From Treponema denticola ATCC 35405 (GTDB lineage Bacteria; Spirochaetota; Spirochaetia; Treponematales; Treponemataceae), in the NCBI RefSeq assembly GCF_000008185.1, contig NC_002967.9, positions 1,860,001-1,924,000 on the forward strand: DNA of 64,000 nt, read 5' to 3'. The notes under the pieces are model-generated. The model made no database searches, was not told the origin of the DNA, and saw only the letters and a program-made list of their open reading frames with translations. Below, one piece after another: positions 22,493 to 32,200 of this stretch (position 1 is the first letter of the stretch; each line of letters opens with the position of its first letter). Position numbers and translations under genes: made by a program.

Positions 22493-22805
22493 ATAGTATT
22501 TCCTTTGTTTTTAAAATATTCTCCCTACGATATGGATTACGCAATCCTTCCGGTTCAACAATATCAACAGGACGTTGTGTAATTTTTTCAAAATACTCTT
22601 GAATATCAATTATATCGTATAAAGAAATAGTTTCCGAATTATAAAATTCGATAAGTAAATCTATATCACTATCAGTGTCAAAGTCATCACGAATAGAAGA
22701 ACCGAAAACCGATATTTCTTTAATGGAATATTTAGCCGCAATAATTTTTATATCTTTTTCCGAAATGTTTATTCCGTTTTTTCTAAGTTTTTCAAAAGCA
22801 GACAT
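22482..22805 (-). CDS. MntA-like minimal nucleotidyltransferase antitoxin
   Basis: The 107-residue protein starts at the ATG at 22805 after GGGAGGAAGT. It has the MNT signature VFGSSIRDDFDTDSDIDLLIEF: Gly35-Ser36 and the metal-binding Asp47 and Asp49. MNT antitoxins AMPylate or otherwise block the partner HEPN RNase; that is family knowledge. The gene order MNT then HEPN and the 11-base overlap with the HEPN remnant fit this pair. With its toxin deleted the gene is an orphan antitoxin. Confidence 0.85.
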   Translation of the reverse strand: MSAFEKLRKNGINISEKDIKIIAAKYSIKEISVFGSSIRDDFDTDSDIDLLIEFYNSETISLYDIIDIQEYFEKITQRPVDIVEPEGLRNPYRRENILKTKEILYAA

Positions 22806-22985
22806 ACTTCCTCCCATCACATCTAAAATATACCACACATTTTTATATACATCAAGAGAAAAAAATTGCAAAAATTCTATTTTTTTTAACTTTTTACTTG
22901 ACAAACACTATATATAGTGTTAGAATAGCCGATATAAGGAATAGAACGCTAAATAACGGTTTATTCCGAAAGCTGGGAGGAAAAA

Positions 22986-23273
22986 ATGAGAGACATTGAA
23001 AAAGTCAATGCAGAAATTGAAGAGGTAAAAAAAGAACTTGAAAATGTTCATGGTACGGGAACTGAGGTTTATGCCAGAATTGTAGGCTATTACCGATCGG
23101 TCCGTAACTGGAACAAAGGAAAACGAGAAGAATATAACCACAGGCTTATGTTCTCTTCCGAAAACGAAAGGATTGGAAAAACTCTGTCCGACTGTGATTG
23201 CCCGCCCATCAGCGGCTCCTTAAATTTTTCAAATTCGGAAAACCTTTCAGAAAAAAAAGAACAAATAGCCTAA
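22986..23273 (+). CDS. Stand-alone NrdD-like glycyl-radical domain protein
   Basis: The 95-residue protein starts after a GGGAGGAAAAA ribosome site. Residues 24-55 (GTGTEVYARIVGYYRSVRNWNKGKREEYNHR) match the very C-terminal end of class III anaerobic ribonucleotide reductases, where the glycine in RxxGY is the radical site; here it would be Gly34. The barrel and the zinc-binding CxxC...CxxC are absent, and the rest is charged or low complexity. Its stop overlaps by one base the ATG of an NrdG-like activase, so the two are coupled. It may be a spare radical subunit, as GrcA is for pyruvate formate-lyase, or a remnant of nrdD. Confidence 0.7.
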   Translation: MRDIEKVNAEIEEVKKELENVHGTGTEVYARIVGYYRSVRNWNKGKREEYNHRLMFSSENERIGKTLSDCDCPPISGSLNFSNSENLSEKKEQIA

Positions 23274-24016
23274 TGCTTGCAGGTTTACAAAAAACCACAT
23301 TAGTTAATTTTCCCCGCCGCGTCGCAGCGGCGGTTTTTTTGCCCGGCTGCAATATACGATGCCCCTACTGCCACAATGCAGAGCTCGCCCTAGCCTCGCC
23401 TTCTTCCTTTACTGCAAATCAGGAAAGCTCCAATGACTATTATGAGCTTAGCGAAATCTATACATTTTTAGAAAGAAGGAAAAACCTTATTTCAGGCCTT
23501 GTAATATCAGGGGGGGAACCCTTTATGTCTCCTGCCTTGTTCGAGCTCATTGAAAGAGCCAAGTCCTTAAACCTTGCAGTTAAAATAGACACAAACGGCC
23601 TTTTTCCGGAACGCATAGAAGAGGTTTTAAGATCTTCCAATCTTCAACCTGATATGATAGCCATAGATGTAAAGACTTCGCCTGAAAGGTACGGGGAACT
23701 TTTAGCCTCAAAAACCGATTCAGCCGCAAAAAAAGCAAAAACCGCACTCTTAAAAACCCTCGATATTCTAAAATCAAATACCGAAAAAACGGAAGTAGAA
23801 TACAGAACTGTTTTGGCTCCGCCCCTCGTATCTGAAGACGAAATAAAAAAAATAGCCTCCCTCCTGCCTAAAAACGCAAGATGGAGGCTAGCCCAATTTG
23901 TACCGGGAACTTGTTTAAACCCTGAGTGGAACTCGGTAGAGCCCTATCCTCTCTCTCAAGCTCAGGCCCTTACAGCCATTGCAAAAAGCCTTATCCCCGA
24001 TACGGAATTACGTTGA
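23273..24016 (+). CDS. Radical-SAM glycyl-radical activase, NrdG-like
   Basis: The protein has 247 residues from the ATG at 23273, which shares a base with the upstream stop. The radical-SAM cluster motif is CNIRCPYC (Cys26, Cys30, Cys33), followed by GGEP in VISGGEPFM and a SAM-binding pattern AVKIDTNG. It opens with GLQKTTLVNFPRRVAAAVFLPGC as in anaerobic ribonucleoside-triphosphate reductase activating proteins. Such enzymes cut SAM to make a glycyl radical on their partner, here presumably the small protein encoded just upstream. No full-length nrdD is in the window. Confidence 0.85.
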   Translation: MLAGLQKTTLVNFPRRVAAAVFLPGCNIRCPYCHNAELALASPSSFTANQESSNDYYELSEIYTFLERRKNLISGLVISGGEPFMSPALFELIERAKSLNLAVKIDTNGLFPERIEEVLRSSNLQPDMIAIDVKTSPERYGELLASKTDSAAKKAKTALLKTLDILKSNTEKTEVEYRTVLAPPLVSEDEIKKIASLLPKNARWRLAQFVPGTCLNPEWNSVEPYPLSQAQALTAIAKSLIPDTELR

Positions 24017-24018
24017 TA

Positions 24019-24540
24019 CTAATTCTTAACTACATTGTTTTTGATCAATTCATCGGTTTCTGCCTTGTCGGTTCTAAGCCAATACTGACTGCGTCCTATG
24101 CCGAGACCGATTTCTCCGCGCATTTCAAGGGTATCGGTTTTAAATTTTTTACCGTCAGCCTTGTGAAATTTTATTTTGCAATAGTAATACTTGCCGTCAC
24201 CCGGATCAATGATATAACCCTTATGCCATGAACCGGTTTCTTTTTTTACAAGACCGTAAATAAAAGGCGTGCCTACAAGCGGCATTTCATTTACCTTTCC
24301 GGCTTTCGGAAAATCTTTATAGGATTCTTTACAGGAAGACGCAAGCTCCTTAGGATCATGACCTACTGTAACAAGCATTTCTCCAAACAATTTTCCGTCT
24401 TTTTCATAAATGTTCCAGACGCCGGTAACCTCATTGGTTTTTTCGTCCACGCTTTTCCATAAACCGGTAGCCGGATCTTCGGAAAAGCCCATAGCCAAAA
24501 TACACATAAAAAATAAAGTAATCAAAATTATTTTTTTCAT
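24019..24540 (-). CDS. DUF2147 exported protein
   Basis: The 173-residue protein has a signal peptide (KKIILITLFFMCILAMGFSED). The mature part follows the DUF2147 pattern: PATGLWKSVDEKTNEVTGVWNIYEKDGKLFGEM, a middle GTPFIYGLVKKETGSWHKGYIIDPGDGKYYYCKIKFH, then LEMRGEIGLGIGRSQYWLR. Family members are small periplasmic beta-sandwich proteins of unknown role. It is convergent with the NrdG-like gene, two bases apart. Its promoter must lie in the AT-rich space before 24772. Confidence 0.85.
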   Translation of the reverse strand: MKKIILITLFFMCILAMGFSEDPATGLWKSVDEKTNEVTGVWNIYEKDGKLFGEMLVTVGHDPKELASSCKESYKDFPKAGKVNEMPLVGTPFIYGLVKKETGSWHKGYIIDPGDGKYYYCKIKFHKADGKKFKTDTLEMRGEIGLGIGRSQYWLRTDKAETDELIKNNVVKN

Positions 24541-24678
24541 ATTTTACCTCCAAATATATTCAATTTTTATAGAATCAAGGCACCTATTAAGCCGCCAATC
24601 AATATAAATAATTATCACCCATACTATCATATATTAAAAATTTTGTCAAAATTTTTATAAAAAAATTCATATTTATAC

Positions 24679-24736
24679 TTGACATAATATTATATTTTAT
24701 ATAATATATAAATATAAATAATATACTAAATAGTAT
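24679..24736 (+). promoter_or_regulatory. Promoter and candidate PadR operator
   Basis: TTGACA (24679-24684) followed at 17 bases by TAATAT (24702-24707), then a palindrome ATACTA-AA-TAGTAT at 24723-24736 near the likely transcription start. An AAGGAGG site precedes the padR ATG. The palindrome is a good candidate for autorepression. Confidence 0.6.
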
Positions 24737-24771
24737 TATATAATATCAGATATAGCAAGGAGGTTAACGGG

Positions 24772-25086
24772 ATGATTTTTTCGATAAATACGGGCTTGCT
24801 TGAAGCCTGCGTTCTAGCCCTTTTAAAAGACTCGGATTCTTACGGCTACAAATTAACGCAGGATGTCAAAAGCCTTCTTCCAATATCGGAATCTACCTTA
24901 TACCCTGTTCTAAAAAGACTGCAAACAAGCGGATATTTGGAAACCTACGACCAGCCTATCGACGGACGAAACCGTAAGTACTACAAAATAACGCCTGCGG
25001 GATTAAGGCAGCATGAACTTTACATTGGAGAATGGAAGTCCTATAAGGAACTAATAGACAAGATTTTTAAGGGAACAGCCCTTTAG
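24772..25086 (+). CDS. PadR-family transcriptional regulator
   Basis: The 104-residue protein is of the short PadR class. It has the winged helix ACVLALLKDSDSYGYKLTQDVKSLLPISESTLYPVLKRLQTSGYLETYDQPIDGRNRKYYKITPAG, and a single C-terminal dimer helix. PadR genes commonly precede DUF1700 genes, as here, with ten bases to the next ATG. It probably represses this five-gene operon until an envelope or effector signal arrives; the signal is unknown. Confidence 0.92.
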   Translation: MIFSINTGLLEACVLALLKDSDSYGYKLTQDVKSLLPISESTLYPVLKRLQTSGYLETYDQPIDGRNRKYYKITPAGLRQHELYIGEWKSYKELIDKIFKGTAL

Positions 25087-25096
25087 GAGATTAAAG

Positions 25097-26290
25097 ATGA
25101 CAAAGGACCAATTTTTAACTGAACTTAATTCTTATCTTTCGGTTTTAAAACCTGAAGACAGAAAAAATACGATCGAGTTTTATGAAGAATACTTTGAAGA
25201 TGCCGAAAGCGAAGAGGCGGCAATTGAAGAACTTGGAGCACCTAAAAAACTTGCAGAGGAGATTATAGATTTTCATAAAACCTCATATAAGGGTGAAAAT
25301 ACTCAAGTCTCCCGGCAGTTTTCGCCCGATGAAAGCATTTCGGAAATTATTTTAAACATAACAGCCGCAAAAGTTTTAATAAATGCTTCTCAAGAAGAAA
25401 AAATTGAGTATACTACTCAAAATATTGCGGATGATGATTTTTCGGCAAAGATTGAAAACGGAAAGCTTATAATAAAGGAAAAGCCCGTTTTCTTTTTTAG
25501 CAAAAAAGGCTTTGCTTCCTTTTTGGAAAATTTTAACATAAATACCTCTTTTAATGCAGGCAAAAGAGAAATCATCATAAATATTCCCAAAGATACTCGT
25601 CTTGAAAAGCTCGAATTTAATTCCCAGATGGGTTCTTTAAAAATAGAAGAAGTAAATGTAGAAGTTACTGAAGGCTATACAACATGCGGGAATTTTTCGG
25701 TAAAAAGCGGTCTACACAAAAAAATAGATTTTAATACTTCTGCAGGTTCCATAAATATAAGCGATATTGATATTGAAACTATGAAGCTTTCTTCTTCGGC
25801 AGGTGCTATAAAATTTGAAAACATAAAAGCCGGTAATATTTCCGCATCGACAGGGGCAGGAACAATTGACTTTATAAGAACCGAAAGCTCCTACATCAAT
25901 GCAAATTCGGGAGCCGGAAATATAACGGGAAACGAATTAAAATCGGATAGAGGAAAATTCAATACGGGGGCGGGAACTAATAAATTCCAAAAATGCGATT
26001 TTAATGAAGTTATATTAAACACAGGAGCAGGAAGCATAATATTCCAAGGAAATCTGCATGACTATGCTAAAATTAATTCTGCCATAGGTTCAGTGGATCT
26101 TAATTTGCCTGATAACGTAGAAAATTACGATATAAATATTTTTTCTAAACAAGGCAGAGTAAAACTAAATGGGGAAAATGTTGAAGGAAAAGGAGACAGG
26201 CTTAACCTCGGAAGTAAAACTTCAGATACCAATATAAAGATCAGCACTGCCTTCGGAAAAATTAAAATAAGCACTCGGGAAGGAGAATAA
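25097..26290 (+). CDS. DUF1700 / DUF4097 two-domain protein
   Basis: The 397-residue protein has an N-terminal DUF1700 helix pair (FLTELNSYLSVLKPEDRKNTIEFYEEYFEDAESEEAAIEELGAPKKLAEEI, residues 5-55) fused to a long DUF4097-type right-handed beta-helix. The latter has repeats of about 20 residues such as FNTSAGSINISDIDIETMKLSSSAGAIKFENIKAGNISASTGAGTIDF. No membrane segment joins the two, which is unusual. It precedes a separate DUF1700 membrane protein and another DUF4097 protein in the same operon. Confidence 0.85.
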   Translation: MTKDQFLTELNSYLSVLKPEDRKNTIEFYEEYFEDAESEEAAIEELGAPKKLAEEIIDFHKTSYKGENTQVSRQFSPDESISEIILNITAAKVLINASQEEKIEYTTQNIADDDFSAKIENGKLIIKEKPVFFFSKKGFASFLENFNINTSFNAGKREIIINIPKDTRLEKLEFNSQMGSLKIEEVNVEVTEGYTTCGNFSVKSGLHKKIDFNTSAGSINISDIDIETMKLSSSAGAIKFENIKAGNISASTGAGTIDFIRTESSYINANSGAGNITGNELKSDRGKFNTGAGTNKFQKCDFNEVILNTGAGSIIFQGNLHDYAKINSAIGSVDLNLPDNVENYDINIFSKQGRVKLNGENVEGKGDRLNLGSKTSDTNIKISTAFGKIKISTREGE

Positions 26291-26291
26291 A

Positions 26292-26822
26292 ATGAAAAGA
26301 AGAGAATTCATTGAAGAACTTGAAGACAGGCTTCGGCATCTGCCCTATAAGGATAGAAAGGAAGCAATTAAATTCTATGAAGAATATTTTGATGAGGCTG
26401 GAAGTGAAAATGAGCAAACGGTAATAAACGAGCTTAGAAGCCCTGCCCACATTGCTTCAAAAATCCTTTCGGACTATGCAATAAAAGAAGCCGAAGGAGC
26501 AAGAAAATCTGCAAGGGGAGGTTTAAGAGCCTTATGGTTTACAATCCTCGGAATCTTTGCAGCTCCGATTGCAATACCGCTGGCTGTAATTCTTACCGTA
26601 GTAATAGTTCTTCTATGTGTAGGACTTTGCGTTGCATCCATTGCCCTTGTTTTCGGCGGCGGTATATTGGCAGTATTCGCATTCGGTATGCTTTTTGTAG
26701 ACTTCGGTACGGGTATTCTTTTAATAGGAGCTATTTTAATAGCCATAGGTTTTACCAGACTTTTATACCTTTTTGTTACTGCGATTATAAGAAAAATATC
26801 GCAGCTGGTAAAAAAAATTTAA
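26292..26822 (+). CDS. DUF1700 membrane protein
   Basis: The 176-residue protein opens with the DUF1700 motif RREFIEELEDRLRHLPYKDRKEAIKFYEEYFDEAGSENEQTVINELRSPAHIASKIL, close to that of the upstream gene. Three or four membrane helices follow (LWFTILGIFAAPIAIPLAVILTVVIVLLCVGLCVASIALVFGGGILAVFAFG and LIGAILIAIGFTRLLYLFVTAII). One base separates it from the upstream stop, and GGAGAATAAA precedes the ATG. It probably anchors the operon products at the inner membrane. Confidence 0.88.
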   Translation: MKRREFIEELEDRLRHLPYKDRKEAIKFYEEYFDEAGSENEQTVINELRSPAHIASKILSDYAIKEAEGARKSARGGLRALWFTILGIFAAPIAIPLAVILTVVIVLLCVGLCVASIALVFGGGILAVFAFGMLFVDFGTGILLIGAILIAIGFTRLLYLFVTAIIRKISQLVKKI

Positions 26823-26837
26823 TTTATGGAGGGAAAA

Positions 26838-27026
26838 ATGTTAATTGCTTTTTTAATTATTGTTTTTGTTTTCGGAATTATTGCTGCAGTCTTCGGGATT
26901 GTCGGGGGAATTTTAGTTCTTGCATTTAAACTGGTCTTTTGGCTGATACCGGTTTTATTTGCGGGCGCAATCGTTCTGGGTATTCCGGCTTTAATAATAC
27001 TTGCGATTATTAAATTATTAAGATAA
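26838..27026 (+). CDS. Small two-helix membrane protein
   Basis: The 62-residue protein starts at the ATG at 26838, four bases after GGAGGG; the ATG at 26826 overlaps that site and is less likely. It is two hydrophobic helices, FLIIVFVFGIIAAVFGIVGGILVLAFKLVFW and PVLFAGAIVLGIPALIILAIIKLL. No family is recognised. It sits between a DUF1700 and a DUF4097 gene and is probably a structural partner of the membrane complex. Confidence 0.75.
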   Translation: MLIAFLIIVFVFGIIAAVFGIVGGILVLAFKLVFWLIPVLFAGAIVLGIPALIILAIIKLLR

Positions 27027-27067
27027 CCGATAAACGGTTCACACAAAACATCGTTAAGGGGATTTAT

Positions 27068-28039
27068 ATGAAAAAAATAGGAAAGACAATTTTAATTATT
27101 CTTTTGGGACTTATGCTTGTCGGCATAGGTTATAGTTTAGGCGGAAGATTTTTTTATAGATCTAGACGTAGAATTCGTGAACGGAATTTTATTGACAGAA
27201 CGTATAATAAAATTATGTCGGCGGCCGAGAGTATGGAAGACGGCATAGAAGATATGGAAAACAACCTAGAATCTTGGGGGGATGATATGAACGAGTATTT
27301 TGGAGATGAGTACGAAAAGGCTGAAACAATCAGCTTGGATGGAATTAAGAATTTTTTTCTTAAGGCAGAAGTCGGAGAGGTAAAAATAGAAATAAGCGAT
27401 CGTGCTGATGAAGCCTCATATAAAATTCAACGGATTAATCCTAAGTATTTTGATGTAGAAAAAAAAGGAGACACAATCAGTTTTGAAGACAACACTCCTT
27501 CAAAGTTTTTTAAGAATCTGGGCTTTAATTTTAAAAATAATTCACCTAAAATATATATCAGCCTGCCGCGGAATATCGTATTTAATAATTTTGAAATAAA
27601 GAGCGGAGTCGGAGAACTCGATATTCACGATATCAATGTAGAAAAATTTAATCTTTCAGCAGGAGTCGGAGAAGTAAATATTTATGATGCAAAGATTTCG
27701 AAGGATGCCGAAATCAAAGCCGGAGTCGGCGAAGTAAACTTTAAGGATTCTACAGTAACCAATATGGATATAAAATCCGGTGTCGGCTCATTTAGCTTTT
27801 CGGGTACGGCCCTGGGTAAGACCTCAGTCAAGGGAGGAATAGGCGAAGTGGATCTTAAAATAAATGGTTCCGAAAAAGATTATGATTTTGATGTAAGTGC
27901 AGGTTTAGGAGAGGTCATAATAAATGGTAAAAAATCAAAAACCTTTTTAGCCGATAGGCAAAAAAGCGGTTCAATCGCCCAAAACTCAATTACCGTCAAA
28001 GGCGGGATAGGTTCGATAAGTATCAGATTTAAGAATTAA
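27068..28039 (+). CDS. Membrane-anchored DUF4097-type beta-helix protein
   Basis: The 323-residue protein has an N-terminal membrane helix (TILIILLGLMLVGIGYSLGG), an acidic coiled region (SAAESMEDGIEDMENNLESWGDDMNEYF), then a DUF4097 beta-helix with repeats built on SGVGELDIHDINVEKFNLSAGVGEVNIYDAKI. The GVGE word recurs about six times. AAGGGGA precedes the ATG. It ends the padR operon and is convergent with ruvA. Together the operon looks like an envelope-stress module, by analogy only. Confidence 0.85.
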   Translation: MKKIGKTILIILLGLMLVGIGYSLGGRFFYRSRRRIRERNFIDRTYNKIMSAAESMEDGIEDMENNLESWGDDMNEYFGDEYEKAETISLDGIKNFFLKAEVGEVKIEISDRADEASYKIQRINPKYFDVEKKGDTISFEDNTPSKFFKNLGFNFKNNSPKIYISLPRNIVFNNFEIKSGVGELDIHDINVEKFNLSAGVGEVNIYDAKISKDAEIKAGVGEVNFKDSTVTNMDIKSGVGSFSFSGTALGKTSVKGGIGEVDLKINGSEKDYDFDVSAGLGEVIINGKKSKTFLADRQKSGSIAQNSITVKGGIGSISIRFKN

Positions 28040-28063
28040 AAAAAATTATGCGAGGCAGCAGGT

Positions 28064-28669
28064 TCAACTCAAAGCGACGATTGAGCGTCTAAAAAGTTCT
28101 TCTTCGTTTTTAAGAGGATCGGAACCTGCGGCCTTCATTTCTTCGGCTATTTTTTCGACTTGAACGATTACGGATTTTCTTTCAAAGCCCATTTCGGTTA
28201 AGGCCGTAACTATGTCTTCATATTCGCAAGAAACGGAAGCCTGCCCCTTTGAGGAAACTTCGTTTAGATTGGTAAGTTTTCCTTTTAAGGCAAGAATCAT
28301 TTTTTGGGCAGTCTTTTTGCCTACTCCGGGAGCCTTTTGAAGGGTGTCAAGGTCGCCTTCCTCCAAGGCTTTTTCAAGGGAAGATGAATTAAGCCCCGAC
28401 ATTATCTTTAAGGCTTGACGGGGCCCTACCCCCTCAACCTTTGTAAGATCCAAAAACAAGGAGCGTTCTGCCTGATTGGGAAAGCCGAAAAGCCTCATCT
28501 GGTCTTCCCTGTGATAAAGCCATGTATAAACCTTTACCTCTTTTCCGACAGTGCCTAAGGCATCGAGGGCCAAGGCCGAAACAAAGATTTCCCACTCAAT
28601 ACCTGAATTTTCAACATAGACGGAATCGGTTGTTTTTCCGCTTAAAATTCCTGAAATGCTGTTAAACAT
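28064..28669 (-). CDS. ruvA: Holliday junction helicase subunit RuvA
   Basis: The 201-residue protein has the RuvA OB-fold opening (MFNSISGILSGKTTDSVYVENSGIEWEIFV) and two helix-hairpin-helix units: SLFLDLTKVEGVGPRQALKIMSGL and LDTLQKAPGVGKKTAQKMILAL. The C-terminal domain III (YEDIVTALTEMGFERKSVIVQVEKIAEE) contacts RuvB. RuvA tetramers bind four-way junctions. It overlaps ruvC by eight bases; ruvB is not adjacent. Confidence 0.96.
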   Translation of the reverse strand: MFNSISGILSGKTTDSVYVENSGIEWEIFVSALALDALGTVGKEVKVYTWLYHREDQMRLFGFPNQAERSLFLDLTKVEGVGPRQALKIMSGLNSSSLEKALEEGDLDTLQKAPGVGKKTAQKMILALKGKLTNLNEVSSKGQASVSCEYEDIVTALTEMGFERKSVIVQVEKIAEEMKAAGSDPLKNEEELFRRSIVALS

Positions 28670-29198
28670 AAGCCCGTACCTCCCCTACATCTCCTAAATT
28701 TATTTTTGTAATGGCAGCAGCCAAGGCATCGGCCGCATGGTCAGGCCTAGGAATTTCCTTTAAACCTAAAATCAATTTTACGGCTTCCTGTACCTGCCTT
28801 TTTTCAGCTTGAGCAATACCCGTTACAGCTTTTTTAATGGAATTGGGAGCATACTCTCCTACCCTTACCCCCCCTTGAGCCAGAGCCAAAAGAACCACGC
28901 CGCGGGCTTCCGAAACGGACATTGCACTCGTCGCATTTTTTGCAAAATATAAGGTTTCTATTCCGGCCTCCTTAGGCCTGTATTTTTCAATAAGTTCCGA
29001 AACCTTATCGAAAATTTTTAAAAGCCTTTCCCCTTGGAGTAAATGAGGCTCGGTACTTATTGAGCCGTATTCTATACACTCAAAGCGGTTATTTGAAAAA
29101 CTTATAATTCCATATCCCGTATTTGCCAAACCCGGATCAATCCCTATAACACAGGGGCGGAGATTTTTTTTGCTTGAAGCTGCTTTTAAAATACCCAT
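28662..29198 (-). CDS. ruvC: Holliday junction resolvase RuvC
   Basis: The 178-residue protein has the acidic active site of RuvC: Asp21 in VIGIDPGLANTGYG, the Glu in AGIETLYFAKN, and Asp residues in RPDHAADALAAAI near the end. The DNA-binding loop SMSVSEARGVVLLALAQGGVRVGEYAPNSIKKAVTGIAQAEKRQVQ is intact. It cuts Holliday junctions bound by RuvA. It is transcribed with ruvA, just downstream of the M16C peptidase gene. Confidence 0.96.
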   Translation of the reverse strand: MGILKAASSKKNLRPCVIGIDPGLANTGYGIISFSNNRFECIEYGSISTEPHLLQGERLLKIFDKVSELIEKYRPKEAGIETLYFAKNATSAMSVSEARGVVLLALAQGGVRVGEYAPNSIKKAVTGIAQAEKRQVQEAVKLILGLKEIPRPDHAADALAAAITKINLGDVGEVRAYV

Positions 29199-29230
29199 TT
29201 AAAACTCCTTAAAGCCCTGTTTAGACTTCC

Positions 29231-32200
29231 TCAAACCCTCTCCGAAAGAAGGGGATCGGGATAAAGTTCTTTTATCGTTTCCTTTTGGGCAAGAGCCGAA
29301 TCGGAAGCCAAGACTACGGAAGAAAGGGAATCCCTTTGAACCGATAATTTTTTTGCACAATTACGCAAATCCTCAGCCGTTGTTTCCAGCATCTTTTCAA
29401 CGATTTCTTTTTTTTCGGAATATGAAATACCCGAAAGAAGATCCCTAAAGGCAGCCGCCCCTCGTCCTGCAGGAGTCATCGGGATAATCTCCTTGCTGTA
29501 TCTTCCCGTAATAAGCTTTTCTATCATCTCTTCCGAAAAGTCTTGGGTAAATGTCTCGTCTATTGAGTTTAAAAATTCGGAAAGAGAATTTATCGGGTTC
29601 GGATCCCTGTAGGAAACAAAGGCTAAAATTTCTTCCAAAGACATAGGAACGGTAAAGGCACCGTAGGCTCCTCCTATGCTTCTTATCTTTTCCCACATCG
29701 GGCCGCTTGAAAGCCATTTACACAGGATTAACTGTGAGGCTTGCTTCTTCGAACCGAAAGCTGCCGCCTTAAAAACCGAAACTGCAAAGCCTACTTGAAG
29801 AGAAGCAGGAATAAGTTCCAACCTCTTTTTTTCAGAAGGCCTAAATTTAAATGGATTTTCAAAAACAATCTTATCAGTCTTATCGGGAGCCTTAAAGCCT
29901 TTTAAGTTTTTTTCAAAGGCTGTTTTTAAAGCGGCCAGATTTTCTTTTGTACCGGTAACTTCGATAATCAAACCTGATTTTATAATCGATTTATATACGG
30001 CACTTAATTTATTTGATAATTTATTCAATTCTAAATCAGCATTTTCGGAATCGGCTTTTTTAGAATTATCTTCTTTAACTTTTAAATAAAGCTCCCTCAA
30101 AAATTTAAGCTGACTTAATCCCGAAAGCATCTCCCTCCGTGCATTTTTTTCGGACAGGGGTGCACTGGCCCTAAGAAGAGCGAGGCTGTTTCCGTCAAGG
30201 GCAAGGAGACTCTCAAAATCGTTTTTCCTCTGGGTTACCAAATCGTTTAAGCGTTTTTTATCGTCAAAAGAAATTTCGTTTAAAAACTGCAAAACAAAGC
30301 AGACAGCTTCAGGAATCAATTCACCGAGTATCTTCCCCGAAATAAAAAGCCAATCCCTTCCGGCTATATCAGAGAGCCTTATCTTATCCGCATTTTTACA
30401 TAAAGAAAGATTTTTGTTTGCCGTAAAAACGCCGGCACTTGCCGAAAAGCCTCCAAGTAAATTTGCAAGCTTAGAAGAAACCTCGCTCCATAAAAGGTTT
30501 TCGGTTCCCATTCCTGTAAGGCAACTTGAAAGAAGGGGCAGATATTTATAATCTTCTTCGCTTAAACCGTCTACAGGAAAAGCCAATTGAAAATAACCTA
30601 TCCCGTTTGTAGGCTGCTCATGCATAACAATGGGAACCTTTCCGATAAAGGCAATTTCTTCATCTATCGAAGGCGGAAGAGGAGGCAGGTCTTTCTTTGA
30701 AAGATGGGGAATAAGGGCGAGCATTTCAGGGGAATCGCTTTTTTGTTTAAACTCGTTCATCTTCTCCTGCTCTTTGAGCATGGCCTTGCGATCCTCATCC
30801 GTTAAACTTGCATTAAAATTTTCAGCCCTTTTTTCCAGACTTTCGTCCAAGCGTTTACAAAAATCCGCATCGGGGTAAACTCTTACAAGGGCATGATGTT
30901 TATTCTTTAGTAAATACTTTTCAATCAGTTTTTCGATATACCTTTTATCGGAGGCAAGGTCTTTTTTTACCTTTTCAAAAACAGGAGTGTATTGAAGAGT
31001 TTTTTCGGGACTTACCCCGTATGTCCAGCCTGCCATAGCACGCTCCATCAGGTTAATGCCGAAAGGCCCGTAGTTTCTTCTTATTTCTCTGTTGCTAAAA
31101 TCTATAGAATGAACGGCCGTTTCAATTTCTTTAGGGTCGATTCCTTTTTTTACAAGCTCTTCAAGAGCACTAAAGACCAGCTTTTTAAAATCCTCATGCG
31201 TTTCCTTTTTAATACCCTTTATTCCTATTGTGAGGGTGATGTTTCTAAGGCTTTTTCCTATTCCGTTATAGGGATAAAGGTCTTCCCCTATTCCCGATTC
31301 CAATAAAACCTTATTTAAGTATGCTCCGCTGTGCCCGATTAAAACCTCTCCTATAAGATAGGCCTGCATAAGTTTTTCGGTATCCGAAGTTTCGGGGAGA
31401 AGCCAGTTAAGCATTACGGAATCTTTAGTCATCTCTTCGGCGGAAGCAGTATCACCTGCCGGAGCAGGGCCGCCGGCGGGGGCTGGTACCGAAAAGAAGC
31501 GGGGCTCGGCATAGTGCTCAATCGGCGGCACAAAGGGAGGCTTTTCGGCAGCTTCAAATTTAGAAAGGAATTTTTCTTCTAAAAATTTCATCTGCTTTTC
31601 GGTCGGAATATTTCCCATTAAAAAAATTCGGCAGTTTACGGGATGATAGTATTTTTTGTGAAAGGCCTTATATTCTTCATAAGTTAAATCGGGAATCTCC
31701 AATGGAGAGCCGCCCGAATCCTTAGCATAGATACTTCCCTGACAAATAGAAGCTGCTGCCCAATCATACATTACCCCGTCAAAGTCGGAATAATTAGCCC
31801 GCATCTCGTTTAAGACAACTCCCTGAACGCTCATCTTTCCGTTTTCGTCCAGCTCAAAGCGGTGTCCTTCCTGCTTAAAAGCCCATTCGTCAAGATTGGG
31901 AAAGAAGACAGCATCCCCGTAAACCGACATTAGGTTAAAATAATCGGCCTCAACCAAGGAGCTTGCGGGATAGACTGTCTTATCGGGATAGGTCATGGCA
32001 TTTAAAAAGGTATTAACGCTCTGCTTTGCCAAAACCATAAAGGGGTCTTTAAGCGGATAGTTTTTAGAGCCGCATAAAACCGTGTGCTCGATAATATGAG
32101 CTACCCCCGTCGAATTGGGAGAGCTCGTCATAAAATTATATGAAAAAAGATTTTCATCGTCATCGTTTAAAATATGATAAAGTTCAAGTCCCGTCTTTTT

